From VAZQ01 sp963721005 (GTDB lineage Bacteria > Pseudomonadota > Alphaproteobacteria > Rhizobiales > Xanthobacteraceae), in contig CAVRHR010000006.1 of assembly GCA_963721005.1 (NCBI GenBank), forward strand, positions 124,001 to 188,000: 64,000 nucleotides of DNA, read 5' to 3'. The notes below the pieces were generated by a model that had not been told where the DNA came from, did no database searches, and worked only from the letters and a program-made list of their open reading frames with translations. Below are positions 25,673 through 33,431 of the stretch, piece after piece. Numbering within the stretch: position 1 is the stretch's first letter; every line of letters starts with the position of its first letter. Made by a program: the position numbers and the translations under genes.

Positions 25673-25939
25673 ATGTTCAGCAAGAATACGATTGCTCTCG
25701 CAGCCGCTCTGGTTATCAGCACCGCTTCTGGTGTCATGGCGGCCGATTCCGGCGAGAACCATCAGGACAAGCGTTCTGATACGTTCGGTTCCAACCCGGT
25801 CGAGCAGCGCAGCGATCCCGCCATCAGGTCCCCCATGGCGCCGGATCAGGGTATCCGAACCGAGGGCCGTGGCCCCAATGAAAGCCTTCGGCAGGAGAAG
25901 CGCGAAGAGCGGGAAGACAGGCGAGAAGACAAGCGATAA
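25673..25939 (+). CDS. Small secreted, highly charged protein
   Basis: An 88-residue protein with a signal peptide (IALAAALVISTASGVMA, cleavage about residue 24) and a mature part with almost no hydrophobic residues, ending in a repetitive Arg/Glu/Asp run (EKREEREDRREDKR). It is probably disordered and periplasmic. The ATG at 25673 follows GGAGATCC at proper distance; the ATG at 25658 overlaps that site. An EcfG-like promoter upstream and its own terminator suggest a stress-induced single gene. No family recognised. Confidence 0.75.
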   Translation: MFSKNTIALAAALVISTASGVMAADSGENHQDKRSDTFGSNPVEQRSDPAIRSPMAPDQGIRTEGRGPNESLRQEKREEREDRREDKR

Positions 25940-25971
25940 GAATAAGACCGTAGTCTCAGTCGGACTTCAGT

Positions 25972-26000
25972 AGCCCCGCGAATGCGCGGGGCTGTTTTTT
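25972..26000 (+). terminator. Terminator of the small secreted protein gene
   Basis: Stem AGCCCCGCG/CGCGGGGCT with an AATG loop followed by GTTTTTT. Confidence 0.9.
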
Positions 26001-26244
26001 ATTTGCGCCGCCGTGCTCTCTGGCTCGGATCCGCAAGGTCCATGCAATTGGCACCCGTACCCGGGGGATTCAATCCGGATTTATTCGGCACTCGCTTCCG
26101 GCCCCGTCCGGCGCCACGCGGATCCTCGGTGCTGACCTGTCTTTTGACGTGTCGCTTCCAACTCAGCTGGTCTTATTGGGGCGAAGTTCGCCCCCAGGTA
26201 TTGCGATTGATGCATGCGCTCCTATCTGTACCGCGGAGGCAATG

Positions 26245-26499
26245 ATGGCAAATGCATATAGTTATGAATGGATCCACGGCGCGGATGCAGGGTCCCGCCG
26301 CGCGAGCTTGGAGCGACTCGACAAGCTATCAAAGCTTCTTGACGTTGCATTTCTGGTTCCCGGTACAAATATCAGATTTGGCGTTGAGGCGATTCTTCGT
26401 TTGGTGCCGGGGATCGGCGATGTCGCAGCTTCGGCTTTGTCCTGTTGGGTAATCTATGAAGCCCATCGGCTTGGGGTGCCGCGGCTGCTCATGATTTAA
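26245..26499 (+). CDS. DUF4112 protein, N-terminal part, cut by a stop codon
   Basis: The 84-residue frame reads LDKLSKLLDVAFLVPGTNIR, then FGVEAILRLVPGIGDVAAS and IYEAHRLGVPRLL, the first two thirds of a DUF4112 membrane protein. TAA at 26497-26499 then stops it. The remaining third of the domain continues in the same frame right after the stop (26500-26637). The start at 26245 follows GGAGG at 5 bp; the adjacent ATG at 26242 is also possible. Confidence 0.75.
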   Translation: MANAYSYEWIHGADAGSRRASLERLDKLSKLLDVAFLVPGTNIRFGVEAILRLVPGIGDVAASALSCWVIYEAHRLGVPRLLMI

Positions 26500-26637
26500 A
26501 TGATTGGGAACGTCGTTGTAGAAGGAATGGCGGGTGCTGTTCCCATTGCGGGCGATCTCTTCGATGTCGGGTGGCGGGCCAATCGTCGCAATGTGGGGCT
26601 GTTGCGAGAGCATTTTGAACGCGAAGGTCTGCTCTAG
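26500..26637 (+). pseudogene. DUF4112 protein, C-terminal part after in-frame stop
   Basis: Directly after the TAA, in the same frame, an ATG opens 45 codons: MIGNVVVEGMAGAVPIAGDL, then FDVGWRANRRNVGLL. This is the missing C-terminal third of DUF4112. A single codon change from the usual sense codon (Arg or similar) to TAA accounts for the split. Translational re-initiation at the adjoining ATG (ATTTAAATG) could in principle yield two chains. Confidence 0.7.
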
Positions 26638-26651
26638 CTTGGGGACGGGCG

Positions 26652-26963
26652 ATGTCGAAACCTCTTGTCGTCTCAATCCCACATTCTCTCGGCCGGGAAG
26701 AGGCGGTGCGGCGTCTGAAATCCGGATTTGGCAGCGTTCCCGCAACGTTTCAGCATCTGCTGACTGTCCAGGAAGAGGTTTGGACGGGGGATAATCTGCG
26801 GTTCCGGATAAGCGCTCTGGGTCAGGGCGCCTCGGGGGCAATCAATGTCGCGGATGATCATGTTCGCTTGACGATCGTCCTGCCTTGGCTGATGGCCAGG
26901 TTCGCGGAGAAAATTCAGGGTCTCGTCGGAAATCAAGCCAGGCTGATGTTGGAGAAAAGGTGA
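26652..26963 (+). CDS. Polyhydroxyalkanoic acid system family protein
   Basis: The 103-residue protein fits the family named polyhydroxyalkanoic acid system protein (TIGR02610/PHA_gran_rgn) along its length: MSKPLVVSIPHSLGREEAVR, LLTVQEEVWTGDNLRFRISA, then VTIVLPWL-like strands and an MLEKR end. Members are small cytosolic beta proteins found near PHA genes or in stress islands; the molecular role is not established. It starts 15 bp after the split DUF4112 frame and may be co-transcribed. Confidence 0.88.
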   Translation: MSKPLVVSIPHSLGREEAVRRLKSGFGSVPATFQHLLTVQEEVWTGDNLRFRISALGQGASGAINVADDHVRLTIVLPWLMARFAEKIQGLVGNQARLMLEKR

Positions 26964-27063
26964 CAGTCTTAGGCATTTTTGCGTTTGTCGCACTTTCGGA
27001 CGGAAAACCGGATTCCACCCCCGCCTCCGCAGGGCGGCCGTTTTCCTGAAAATGCTCTAGTAC

Positions 27064-27274
27064 CTCGGCACAGTGGTTTTGACTGGTTCAGTACTGACTT
27101 CCGAGGAGGCCGGCTCCTGAGCGCTTGTCGAAGGATGCCGGCCGTCTCGAAGGATGCAGCCCGGCCAGCGCCGCACGCGTGACCTGGTTCGTCCTTCGAG
27201 AGCCTCAGGACGCGCGGGCGTTGCCCACGCTCCTCACCATGAGGCTGAAAGAGTCAAAATCTCTGTGCAGAAAC
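27064..27274 (+). repeat. Dispersed repeat of about 210 bp, copy 1
   Basis: From CTCGGCACAGTGGTTTTGA to TCTCTGTGCAGAAAC. A direct copy lies at 30053-30256 with high identity, including GCGCTTGTCGAAGGATGCCG and CGCGGGCGTTGCC. The rest of the gap 26964-27336 holds no gene except the promoter next to the tiny membrane peptide. Confidence 0.9.
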
Positions 27275-27280
27275 ACTAGT

Positions 27281-27305
27281 GGAACTTTGTCTTCGCTCCG
27301 CCGTT
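27281..27305 (+). promoter_or_regulatory. EcfG (general stress sigma) promoter of the tiny membrane peptide
   Basis: GGAAC at 27281-27285 and CGTT at 27302-27305 with exactly 16 bp between, 32 bp before the ATG at 27337. This is the best match to the EcfG consensus in the window and sits right after the 210-bp repeat. Confidence 0.65.
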
Positions 27306-27336
27306 GTACTGCCGACACCAACGAATGGAGGTTCAC

Positions 27337-27423
27337 ATGGGCTTTGGTAGAGGCGCGCTGCTCTGGCTGATCGGAATACCCCTTCCTATAATCATCCTCT
27401 TGGCTTTGTTCATGCATCACTGA
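27337..27423 (+). CDS. 28-residue hydrophobic membrane peptide
   Basis: A short frame with its own GGAGG ribosome-binding site 5 bp upstream encodes MGFGRGALLWLIGIPLPIII followed by LLALFMHH, a single membrane span. An EcfG-like promoter precedes it and a strong terminator follows 28 bp after the stop, so it is a complete transcription unit despite its size. Similar small proteins occur in rhizobial genomes as I recall. It may act as a membrane stress peptide; no function is established. Confidence 0.72.
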   Translation: MGFGRGALLWLIGIPLPIIILLALFMHH

Positions 27424-27451
27424 GCCGCCGGTGCGTGGCTCCACTCTCAAG

Positions 27452-27483
27452 AGGCCGACCATCGAAAGGGTCGGCCTTTTTTC
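27452..27483 (+). terminator. Terminator of the tiny membrane peptide gene
   Basis: Stem AGGCCGACC/GGTCGGCCT with an ATCGAAA loop, followed by TTTTTT. Confidence 0.92.
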
Positions 27484-27663
27484 CGTCCTTATCGCCTCCG
27501 ATCGGAGATGACCTTTCGCCTGACGCGGACCAGGCCCGCCGCGCTGGCTCAGAAGGAGAGCGGGCAGGGAAACGTTTCCCTTATTTGACGGCCGACCGAC
27601 GCCGGCTTGCGCTCGCTATTCGACGGTAGTGGGATATCGCCTCTCAAGTAGAGATGTTTGCGT

Positions 27664-28857
27664 ATGACCGGCAGCAAGCCACCCCTCGCCAAGGATCGTG
27701 CGCCGCTTCTCAACGCTCTTCGAGCGCAAAAGATGGCGCGATCCGCACACGCATACGTTCGGGGCAGCACGATCAAATTCTATGAGTGGCTCGAGGCCCA
27801 GGAGCGGCGTTCACTGCCGGATGGACCGCCCGTTTGGATATGCGGGGACTGCCATGCCGGCAATCTCGGGCCGGTCGCGAATGCAAAGGGGCAGATCGAA
27901 ATCGAGATTCGGGATCTCGATCAGACCGTGATCGGCAATCCGGCCCATGACCTGATCCGCCTTGGGCTATCCCTGGCGACCGCGGCCCGTGGCTCCGACC
28001 TTTCCGGCGTCACGACCGCGAAGATGCTCGAGCAGATGATCGAGGGATACGAGCAAGGACTTTCAAGGAAAGTGGGGGGCGACGAGAAGCATCCGGAAGC
28101 CGTGAGCGTCGCGCTGAAGAGCGCTATGCGGCGGTCATGGCGGCATCTCGCGCAGGAGCGCATCGAGAACGCCCGGCCGACGATTCCGCTCGGAAACACG
28201 TTCTGGCCTCTGTCGGACCTGGAGACTTCTGCGATCCAAGGGCTGTTTGCTCAGGAGGACGCCCGGAGGCTCGCGACGATGTTGCGCTCGCGTGACGATG
28301 ACGCCCGCGTCGATGTCCTGGACGCCGCCTACTGGGTCAAGGGATGCAGCTCGCTCGGACGCTTGCGCTACGCCGTCGTCCTGGGGGTCGGCAAGAAGTC
28401 GAACCGTGGGTTTTGCTTGATGGACATAAAAGAGGCCACGACGGCAGCCGCTCCCCATTATCCGAAGTCAAGGATGCGCAAAGACAATGCGACGCGCGTG
28501 GTCGAGGGAGCCCGGCAGCTCGCTCCGTTCCTGGGGGAGCGAATGCTCGCCGCCTCGTTGTCGGGTCGTTCTGTATTTTTGCGGGAGCTGCTGCCGCAAG
28601 ACCTTAAATTGGACATTGGCGGGCTGACGCGCGAGGAGGCAATGAAGGTCGCGCGGCACCTGGCTGCCGTCGTCGGCAAGGCGCACGGGCGTCAGCTGGA
28701 CGCCGCGCATCGGAAGAGGTGGCGTGCAGAGCTCAGTCGAAACCGCTCGAGGTCGATAGACGCGCCATCTTGGCTTTGGTCGAGCGTCGTGGCGCTCGTA
28801 GCCAGCCATGAGGCGGCGTACTTGGAGCACTGTCGTCGGTTTGCCGCTGCCGCTTAG
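27664..28857 (+). CDS. DUF2252 family protein
   Basis: The 397-residue protein matches DUF2252 (COG4320), a family with a kinase-like fold of unknown substrate: FVRGS-like AYVRGSTIKFYEWL, the CGDCHAGNLGPV motif, EIEIRDLDQTVIGNPAHDLIRL (aspartates as in aminoglycoside kinases), then VFLRELLPQDLKLDI and the C-terminal AVVGKAHGRQL. No signal or membrane segment. The ATG at 27664 is two codons after a TTG that could also serve. It lies in the segment bracketed by the 205-bp repeats, beside CsbD and DUF892 genes, which are stress-linked. Confidence 0.9.
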   Translation: MTGSKPPLAKDRAPLLNALRAQKMARSAHAYVRGSTIKFYEWLEAQERRSLPDGPPVWICGDCHAGNLGPVANAKGQIEIEIRDLDQTVIGNPAHDLIRLGLSLATAARGSDLSGVTTAKMLEQMIEGYEQGLSRKVGGDEKHPEAVSVALKSAMRRSWRHLAQERIENARPTIPLGNTFWPLSDLETSAIQGLFAQEDARRLATMLRSRDDDARVDVLDAAYWVKGCSSLGRLRYAVVLGVGKKSNRGFCLMDIKEATTAAAPHYPKSRMRKDNATRVVEGARQLAPFLGERMLAASLSGRSVFLRELLPQDLKLDIGGLTREEAMKVARHLAAVVGKAHGRQLDAAHRKRWRAELSRNRSRSIDAPSWLWSSVVALVASHEAAYLEHCRRFAAAA

Positions 28858-28944
28858 ATCGCTGGCATGTCGGGAGGGTAGGGCGCGCCGGCCGGAAATG
28901 GAGGCGGCGTCGTAGTGCCGCGGGCGTCGAATGGCTCCTGCAGT

Positions 28945-28969
28945 GGAACTCAACGGTTTCGCTGGAGTT
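28945..28969 (+). promoter_or_regulatory. EcfG-like promoter upstream of the CsbD gene
   Basis: GGAAC at 28945-28949 and GTT at 28967-28969 with 17 bp between; the base before GTT is A rather than C, so it is a slightly weaker match. It lies about 100 bp before the start codon. Confidence 0.45.
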
Positions 28970-29070
28970 GTCGGTCGAAACCAGCAGATGAATCAGGCCC
29001 GCATTTCTGCTCGTCGGGGGGTATCGCCCCGGGGAAACCATCCCGTGCTGCCAAACCAAGGAGACTGTGC

Positions 29071-29376
29071 ATGGACGAAAATCGAATGACCGGAACTGCC
29101 AAGAACGCGGCCGGGAAGCTGGAAGAAGGTCTCGGCCACGCGGCCGGCGACGCAAAGTTGCAAGTGCAGGGCAAGATAAAGCAAGCAGAGGGCAGCGCGC
29201 AGGACTTGTACGGCCAAGTGAAGGACTCCGCCGGCGAGGCTGCCACGGCGGTCCGTAAGTTTTCGGGCACGCTGGATGACAATATCCGCGAGTACATCGA
29301 GGCCAATCCCTATACGGCGGCGGCCATTGCCCTGAGTCTCGGGTGGCTGATCGGGAGGTCACACCGGCCGTTCTGA
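29071..29376 (+). CDS. CsbD-family stress protein with C-terminal membrane anchor
   Basis: The 101-residue protein opens with MDENRMTGTAKNAAGKLEEG, the CsbD signature (a general-stress protein family). Its second half resembles the DUF883/ElaB ending: REYIEANPYTAAAIALSLGW and a LIGRSHRPF tail, a hydrophobic segment that can dock ribosomes or complexes at the inner membrane in ElaB. So it looks like a CsbD-DUF883 hybrid. The ATG at 29071 follows AAGGAGA. The DUF892 gene follows after 66 bp with no terminator between them. Confidence 0.88.
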   Translation: MDENRMTGTAKNAAGKLEEGLGHAAGDAKLQVQGKIKQAEGSAQDLYGQVKDSAGEAATAVRKFSGTLDDNIREYIEANPYTAAAIALSLGWLIGRSHRPF

Positions 29377-29442
29377 AGCTGCAACGCGTACCACTTCTCC
29401 TTATTCGACCACCGACCCCGTCCGGGGTCCCACGGAGACATC

Positions 29443-29952
29443 ATGGCCAAAGAAAAGCAACTGTCGGACCTGTTCGAAAATACGCTGAAAGACATTTACT
29501 TCGCGGAGAAGAAGATACTCACGGCCCTTCCGAAGATGGAAAAGGCCGCGCAGTCGACCGACCTCAAGAAGGCCTTCGAGAAGCATCACCGCGAGACCGA
29601 GGGGCAGATTGACCGGCTCGAAAAGGTGTTCGCAATCTTCGACATGAAGGCCCAGGGCAAGACGTGCGACGCCATCATGGGCATCATGAAAGAGGGGCAG
29701 GAGATCATGGACGAGTATAAGGGATCGCCCGCCCTGGACGCCGGCCTTCTCGCCGCCGCCCAGGCGGTCGAGCACTATGAGATGTCGCGCTACGGCACTC
29801 TCAGGACCTGGGCCGAGGAGCTTGGGCACTCGGATGCCGCGAAGCTACTCGACGCTACCCTGCAAGAAGAAAAGAAAACCGACGCCGCTCTCACGATGCT
29901 TGCCGAGTCTCTCGTCAATCAGGAGGCGGAGCTGAGCGCCGGGGCCGCTTAG
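29443..29952 (+). CDS. DUF892 (YciE/YciF ferritin-like) protein
   Basis: The 169-residue four-helix-bundle protein fits the YciE/YciF family, a ferritin-like fold with a possible di-iron site. Candidate ligands are the Glu residues of DIYFAEKKIL and HRETEGQIDRL, the His of EKHHRE and the Glu/His of AVEHYEMSRY. Such proteins are induced by osmotic and oxidative stress. It probably shares the EcfG-like promoter of the CsbD gene and ends at a clear terminator. Confidence 0.92.
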   Translation: MAKEKQLSDLFENTLKDIYFAEKKILTALPKMEKAAQSTDLKKAFEKHHRETEGQIDRLEKVFAIFDMKAQGKTCDAIMGIMKEGQEIMDEYKGSPALDAGLLAAAQAVEHYEMSRYGTLRTWAEELGHSDAAKLLDATLQEEKKTDAALTMLAESLVNQEAELSAGAA

Positions 29953-29992
29953 CAGCGACGATGACATTTTGAGCCACGATTGCAGATCGGTT

Positions 29993-30017
29993 AACCCGGG
30001 CATCAGCCCGGGTTTTT
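29993..30017 (+). terminator. Terminator of the CsbD-DUF892 unit
   Basis: Stem AACCCGGG/CCCGGGTT with a CATCAG loop, followed by TTT. Confidence 0.9.
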
Positions 30018-30052
30018 CCGTAAAGGCGCCGGCAGGTCACAGAGATCGGCGA

Positions 30053-30256
30053 CTCGGCACAGTGGTTTTGATTGGTCCAGCGCTGACTCCCTCATCCTGA
30101 GGAGGCTGACTCCTGAGCGCTTGTCGAAGGATGCCGGCCGTCTCGAAGGATACAGCCCGGCCGGCGCCGCGCGCGTGACCCTGGTTCGAGACGCGCGGGC
30201 GTTGCCCGCGCTCCTCACCATGAGGCCGAAAGAGTCGAAAATCTCTGTGCAGAAAC
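30053..30256 (+). repeat. Dispersed repeat of about 205 bp, copy 2
   Basis: Direct copy of 27064-27274. It differs by a few substitutions, an inserted CTCATCCTG before GAGGAGGCTG, and a shorter middle (the CCTTCGAGAGCCTCAGGA stretch of copy 1 is missing). Apart from this repeat the 30018-30417 gap holds no supported gene. Confidence 0.9.
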
Positions 30257-30417
30257 GCCGGCGTGTCTACCATGGCTATGGGAGGCACGGGACAGGCGGG
30301 GACGGTAGACTCACGTCACGCTGCCTGGGACAAATGAACTACGCGATGTCCGGAGAGGATTTGGCGCAAGCGTCGCTTCGCGCGCTGTGGATAGCAGGTG
30401 GCCCGCAGCAGCTCATT

Positions 30418-31155
30418 CTATGCCGGTACCTTGTTGGCAACAAACGGGCATAACCGCGAGAGGTAACCGGAAAGTCCCGGCCGCGCGTTCATGTCGGGGG
30501 TCGGCAGCTCTTCATCCTTGATGAGCTCGACCATTTCATTGGCCACGCTAAAGCCCAATCGAAAACCCTCCGGGATATGCCGCAATCCAAACCACCCCCG
30601 GATCATCGTGTCGGCCAGAAACTTCTTGGCGGAGATGTCACCTGCGGCCGCCGCGCGATCAAGCAAGGCCCGCGCTTCGGCGCGACGGCGGCGCCAGCCG
30701 GGACACTTTGTATAGATGAACGCCAAGCGATACATCGCGGGCGCCCACTTCCGTTCGGCACCCCTCCGGTAAACTTCCTCCGCCTTGGCGTACTGCCGCG
30801 ATCGTACATAGAGGGCTCCAAGTCGAATCAGCGCGTCGTCAGAACCACCCTCGTACGCACGGCGATACCATTTCTCCGCCTGCACCAAATCGCGCCCGGT
30901 TCCTATTCCCGCCTCGAAAGCCGCCCCAAGGCAGCTAGCGCTCCACAGCGACCCGCTCTCGGCAAGCGCAAGGTACTCTTTGAAGCACTGGGCGGGATCG
31001 GTCTTCACCAGGCTATGCGCATATTCTATCCGCTCGTGATCCACTTCCCGGTCCCACATCTCCCCGGTATTCTTCCGCGCATCCAACCAAGCAAGCGCCT
31101 TCTTTTTGATCGCAACCTTGGCGGCTTCGCACATTTTGCACAGGATGCATTTCAT
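30418..31155 (-). CDS. Sel1-like repeat (TPR) protein
   Basis: The 245-residue protein contains Sel1-like repeats: SASCLGAAFEAGIGTGRDLV followed by QAEKWYRRAYEGGSDDALIR is a full repeat, and AEEVYRRGAERKWAPAMYRL another. A short N-terminal CxxC-type cluster (CILCKMC) precedes. There is no signal peptide, so it is probably a cytosolic scaffold. The ATG at 31155 follows AAGGAGTCCGTC. It points back toward the repeat-bounded cassette and may mark the end of the stress island. Confidence 0.82.
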   Translation of the reverse strand: MKCILCKMCEAAKVAIKKKALAWLDARKNTGEMWDREVDHERIEYAHSLVKTDPAQCFKEYLALAESGSLWSASCLGAAFEAGIGTGRDLVQAEKWYRRAYEGGSDDALIRLGALYVRSRQYAKAEEVYRRGAERKWAPAMYRLAFIYTKCPGWRRRRAEARALLDRAAAAGDISAKKFLADTMIRGWFGLRHIPEGFRLGFSVANEMVELIKDEELPTPDMNARPGLSGYLSRLCPFVANKVPA

Positions 31156-31611
31156 GACGGACTCCTTACCGGTCGGAAGCGCTGCGCACTGTAGGCCAGG
31201 GAGGTGAATCGATTGAGAATTCCGAGCAAGCCTCGAAGAGCGATCTTTTTACGCATTTAAGATGAAGTTTCGTCCGTCGCGGCGGCGCTTCGCAACTGCT
31301 TGACGCCCCCGCCCAAATCAGATTATTGCGAAATTGAAACTGCAGAATGCTGCCCCGGCCGGACTTCCGTGCCGGGTTTTTATTTTTTTCGGGCCGTTGT
31401 TCTGCAGCCAAAAGCCTCGTCCAGCGCCGCGCCACGCGCATGGCTCTTTCGGCATTTCGGCGGCCGGTGATTGATCGCGTATTGTATTTTCAATGGCTCC
31501 GCGTCGCGGAGCCATGCATTTCCGGTTGGTCAGCTCCCCTGCGGGTAGGCGCTGCCCCGACCCGATTGCGTAGCTTCGCGCGCCGTGGAAAGCAGGGGGG
31601 CCGGTCCCGCC
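31156..31611. other. Intergenic region with two hairpins
   Basis: No gene supported. 31354-31385 has a CCCGGC/GCCGGG stem followed by a long T-rich run, a terminator-like signal on the plus strand without an obvious gene before it, so it may end an unrecognised small RNA or be a remnant. 31493-31515 is a perfect 10-bp inverted repeat, ATGGCTCCGC/GCGGAGCCAT, upstream of azlC. Confidence 0.5.
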
Positions 31612-32349
31612 ATGTCATCCATCCCGCCAATCGAGCCGCAGCCGTCGCCCGCCGCGATCTTCCTCGCGGGCTGGCGCGCGGCGTGGACCTCGGTCTTTGT
31701 CCTGGTCCTGATCGGCACCTTCGTGGGGGTCGGCGCGCTGGCGCACGAATATGGCTTCAGCCTCGCCTGGGTGCTGCTCTCGACCGTGCTGATCTGGGCC
31801 GCTCCCGCGCAGGTGATCCTGCTCTCGGCGCTGGGCGCCGGCGCCACGCCGCTCGAGGCCGCGCTCGCGGTCGCTCTGAGCGGCGTGCGGCTGTTGCCCA
31901 TGGTGGTTTCGCTCTTGGCGCTCATCAAGCAGCCCGAGACGCGCGCGCGCGAGCTCATCCTGCCGGCGCATCTCACCGCGGTGAGCATGTGGGTGGAGGC
32001 GCTGCGCCTGGTGCCGGCGCTGCCGCGGGCGCAGCGCATCGGCTACTGCAACGGGCTCGGCATTGCCTTCATGGTGGCGGCGCACGGCGGCGCGGTGCTG
32101 GGTTTCTATCTGGCGGCTTCGCTGTCGGCGCTGCTGACCGCGGGATTGTTGTTCCTCACCCCGATGTCGTTTTTGATCTCGACCGCGCGCAACGCCAAGC
32201 TGCTGGCCGATCGGCTGGCGCTCGCCCTGGGACTGGTGGTGGGCCCGCTGCTCGCCTATGGGCACATCGGGCTCGACGTGATGTGGACCGGCATCATCTC
32301 CGGCACCTGCGCTTACGGGGTCCATCGGTTGCGTGGGGCGTGGCGATGA
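31612..32349 (+). CDS. azlC: AzlC-family branched-chain amino acid exporter, large subunit
   Basis: The 245-residue membrane protein has the AzlC (YgaZ-like) pattern: FLAGWRAAWTSVFVLVLIGT at the N-terminus, WAAPAQVILLSALGAGATPL, ALSGVRLLPM and the paired C-terminal spans. AzlC-type proteins work with a small AzlD partner to export branched-chain amino acids or methionine. The ATG at 31612 follows AGGGGGGCC; the GTG at 31585 is less likely. Its stop overlaps the start of the AzlD-like gene by 4 bp, so the two are translationally coupled. Confidence 0.9.
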   Translation: MSSIPPIEPQPSPAAIFLAGWRAAWTSVFVLVLIGTFVGVGALAHEYGFSLAWVLLSTVLIWAAPAQVILLSALGAGATPLEAALAVALSGVRLLPMVVSLLALIKQPETRARELILPAHLTAVSMWVEALRLVPALPRAQRIGYCNGLGIAFMVAAHGGAVLGFYLAASLSALLTAGLLFLTPMSFLISTARNAKLLADRLALALGLVVGPLLAYGHIGLDVMWTGIISGTCAYGVHRLRGAWR

Positions 32350-32690
32350 GCTGGCTCGCCGACCTCGCGCCCTATCTGGTGCTGATCGGGGCGGGCTTCC
32401 TGCCCAACGAGGTCTGGCGCATGCTGGGCATCGTGGTGGCGCACGGCCTCGACGAGGGCTCCGAGCTGGTGGTCTGGGTGCGGGCGGTCGCGACCGGCTT
32501 GCTGGCCGGCGTGGTGGCCAAGATCATCCTGTCTCCGCCGGGCGGTCTCGCCGACGTTCCGCTGTCGATCCGGCTCGCCGCCATGGCGGTCGGATTTGCC
32601 GCCTTCGCGGCGGCGCGCCGCTCGGTTTTCATCGGCGTGCTGGCCGGCGAGGTGACGCTGGTCCTGGGCGGCTTCTGGTTCGCGGTGTGA
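32346..32690 (+). CDS. azlD: AzlD-family small subunit of branched-chain amino acid exporter
   Basis: The 114-residue protein with four hydrophobic segments begins MSWLADLAPYLVLIGAGFLP and includes RMLGIVVAHGLDEGSELVVW and the LLAGVVAKIIL span typical of AzlD. The start overlaps the stop of azlC in ATGA, and the partner is always encoded this way. Divergence from enterobacterial YgaH is wide, so the call rests on topology, size and context. Confidence 0.87.
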   Translation: MSWLADLAPYLVLIGAGFLPNEVWRMLGIVVAHGLDEGSELVVWVRAVATGLLAGVVAKIILSPPGGLADVPLSIRLAAMAVGFAAFAAARRSVFIGVLAGEVTLVLGGFWFAV

Positions 32691-32929
32691 GTGATATACC
32701 GCGCCGCACAATTGCAATTGAATTGTCGGGCGGCGCGGGCAAAGCTCAAAGTTTCGGCGCGAAGAGCGTTTGAAAATTACGTGTTTATAATCAGTTAATG
32801 GTGGCAGCGCGGCGTGCGGCCGGACTCCGAATGAGGCGTGGCGATCGGTCGAACATCACTTTATTGTGCAACGCACAATTAGCCCAGATGGCGTATAGGG
32901 GAGCCAGATCAACCACACTGAAGGGCATT

Positions 32930-33124
32930 ATGCGAATCTCATCCGTCATCGTTGCCATCCTAGGGCTCGCCGTCATGGTCCCGGCTCTCGCCCAGACCAC
33001 GCCAAACGGTCCAGCGGGTGCCGCATCGCTCCGCTGCGTGCAATTCGCCATGGTGCGTGAGCACCGCCATAACCCCAATGGATGGCCGACCGACTGCGCC
33101 CAGCCACAGTTGCGGAAGGGATAG
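32930..33124 (+). CDS. Small secreted protein, unknown
   Basis: A 64-residue product starting MRISSVIVAILGLAVMVPAL, a good signal peptide with cleavage near ALAQ, leaving about 43 residues with two cysteines (LRCVQF and PTDCAQ) that could pair. AAGGGC precedes the ATG. No family recognised; a chance frame cannot be excluded, but the leader is convincing. Confidence 0.5.
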   Translation: MRISSVIVAILGLAVMVPALAQTTPNGPAGAASLRCVQFAMVREHRHNPNGWPTDCAQPQLRKG

Positions 33125-33431
33125 CCGCTCTCGAAGACCTGATTGCAACTTCGTCACCGCCCGCAATTTGAATCTCTCAGCCTCATGGTGGGGGCGCGGG
33201 GGATGGCCCGCGCGTCTCGAACCATGCTCACGTGCGCGGCGGCGCCTGCACGTTCGAGAGGGCCGGCAAGAGCGGGCCTCTCGGGGTGAGGGGAGGCCGC
33301 TGGGCGCGCATTTTGGCCGAACGAACCCCAAATTCATGAATGAAAGCAACACTCCGCATTTGCCGGGAAGGGATGTTACTGATTCGACGCCGTCATGCGC
33401 GGCCGTGCCAACCAGGAGAACCGTCCCGCCG
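33125..33431. other. Intergenic, nothing identified
   Basis: About 307 bp between the small secreted gene and the converging CMD-like gene. No terminator, repeat or supported frame was found. Confidence 0.4.
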
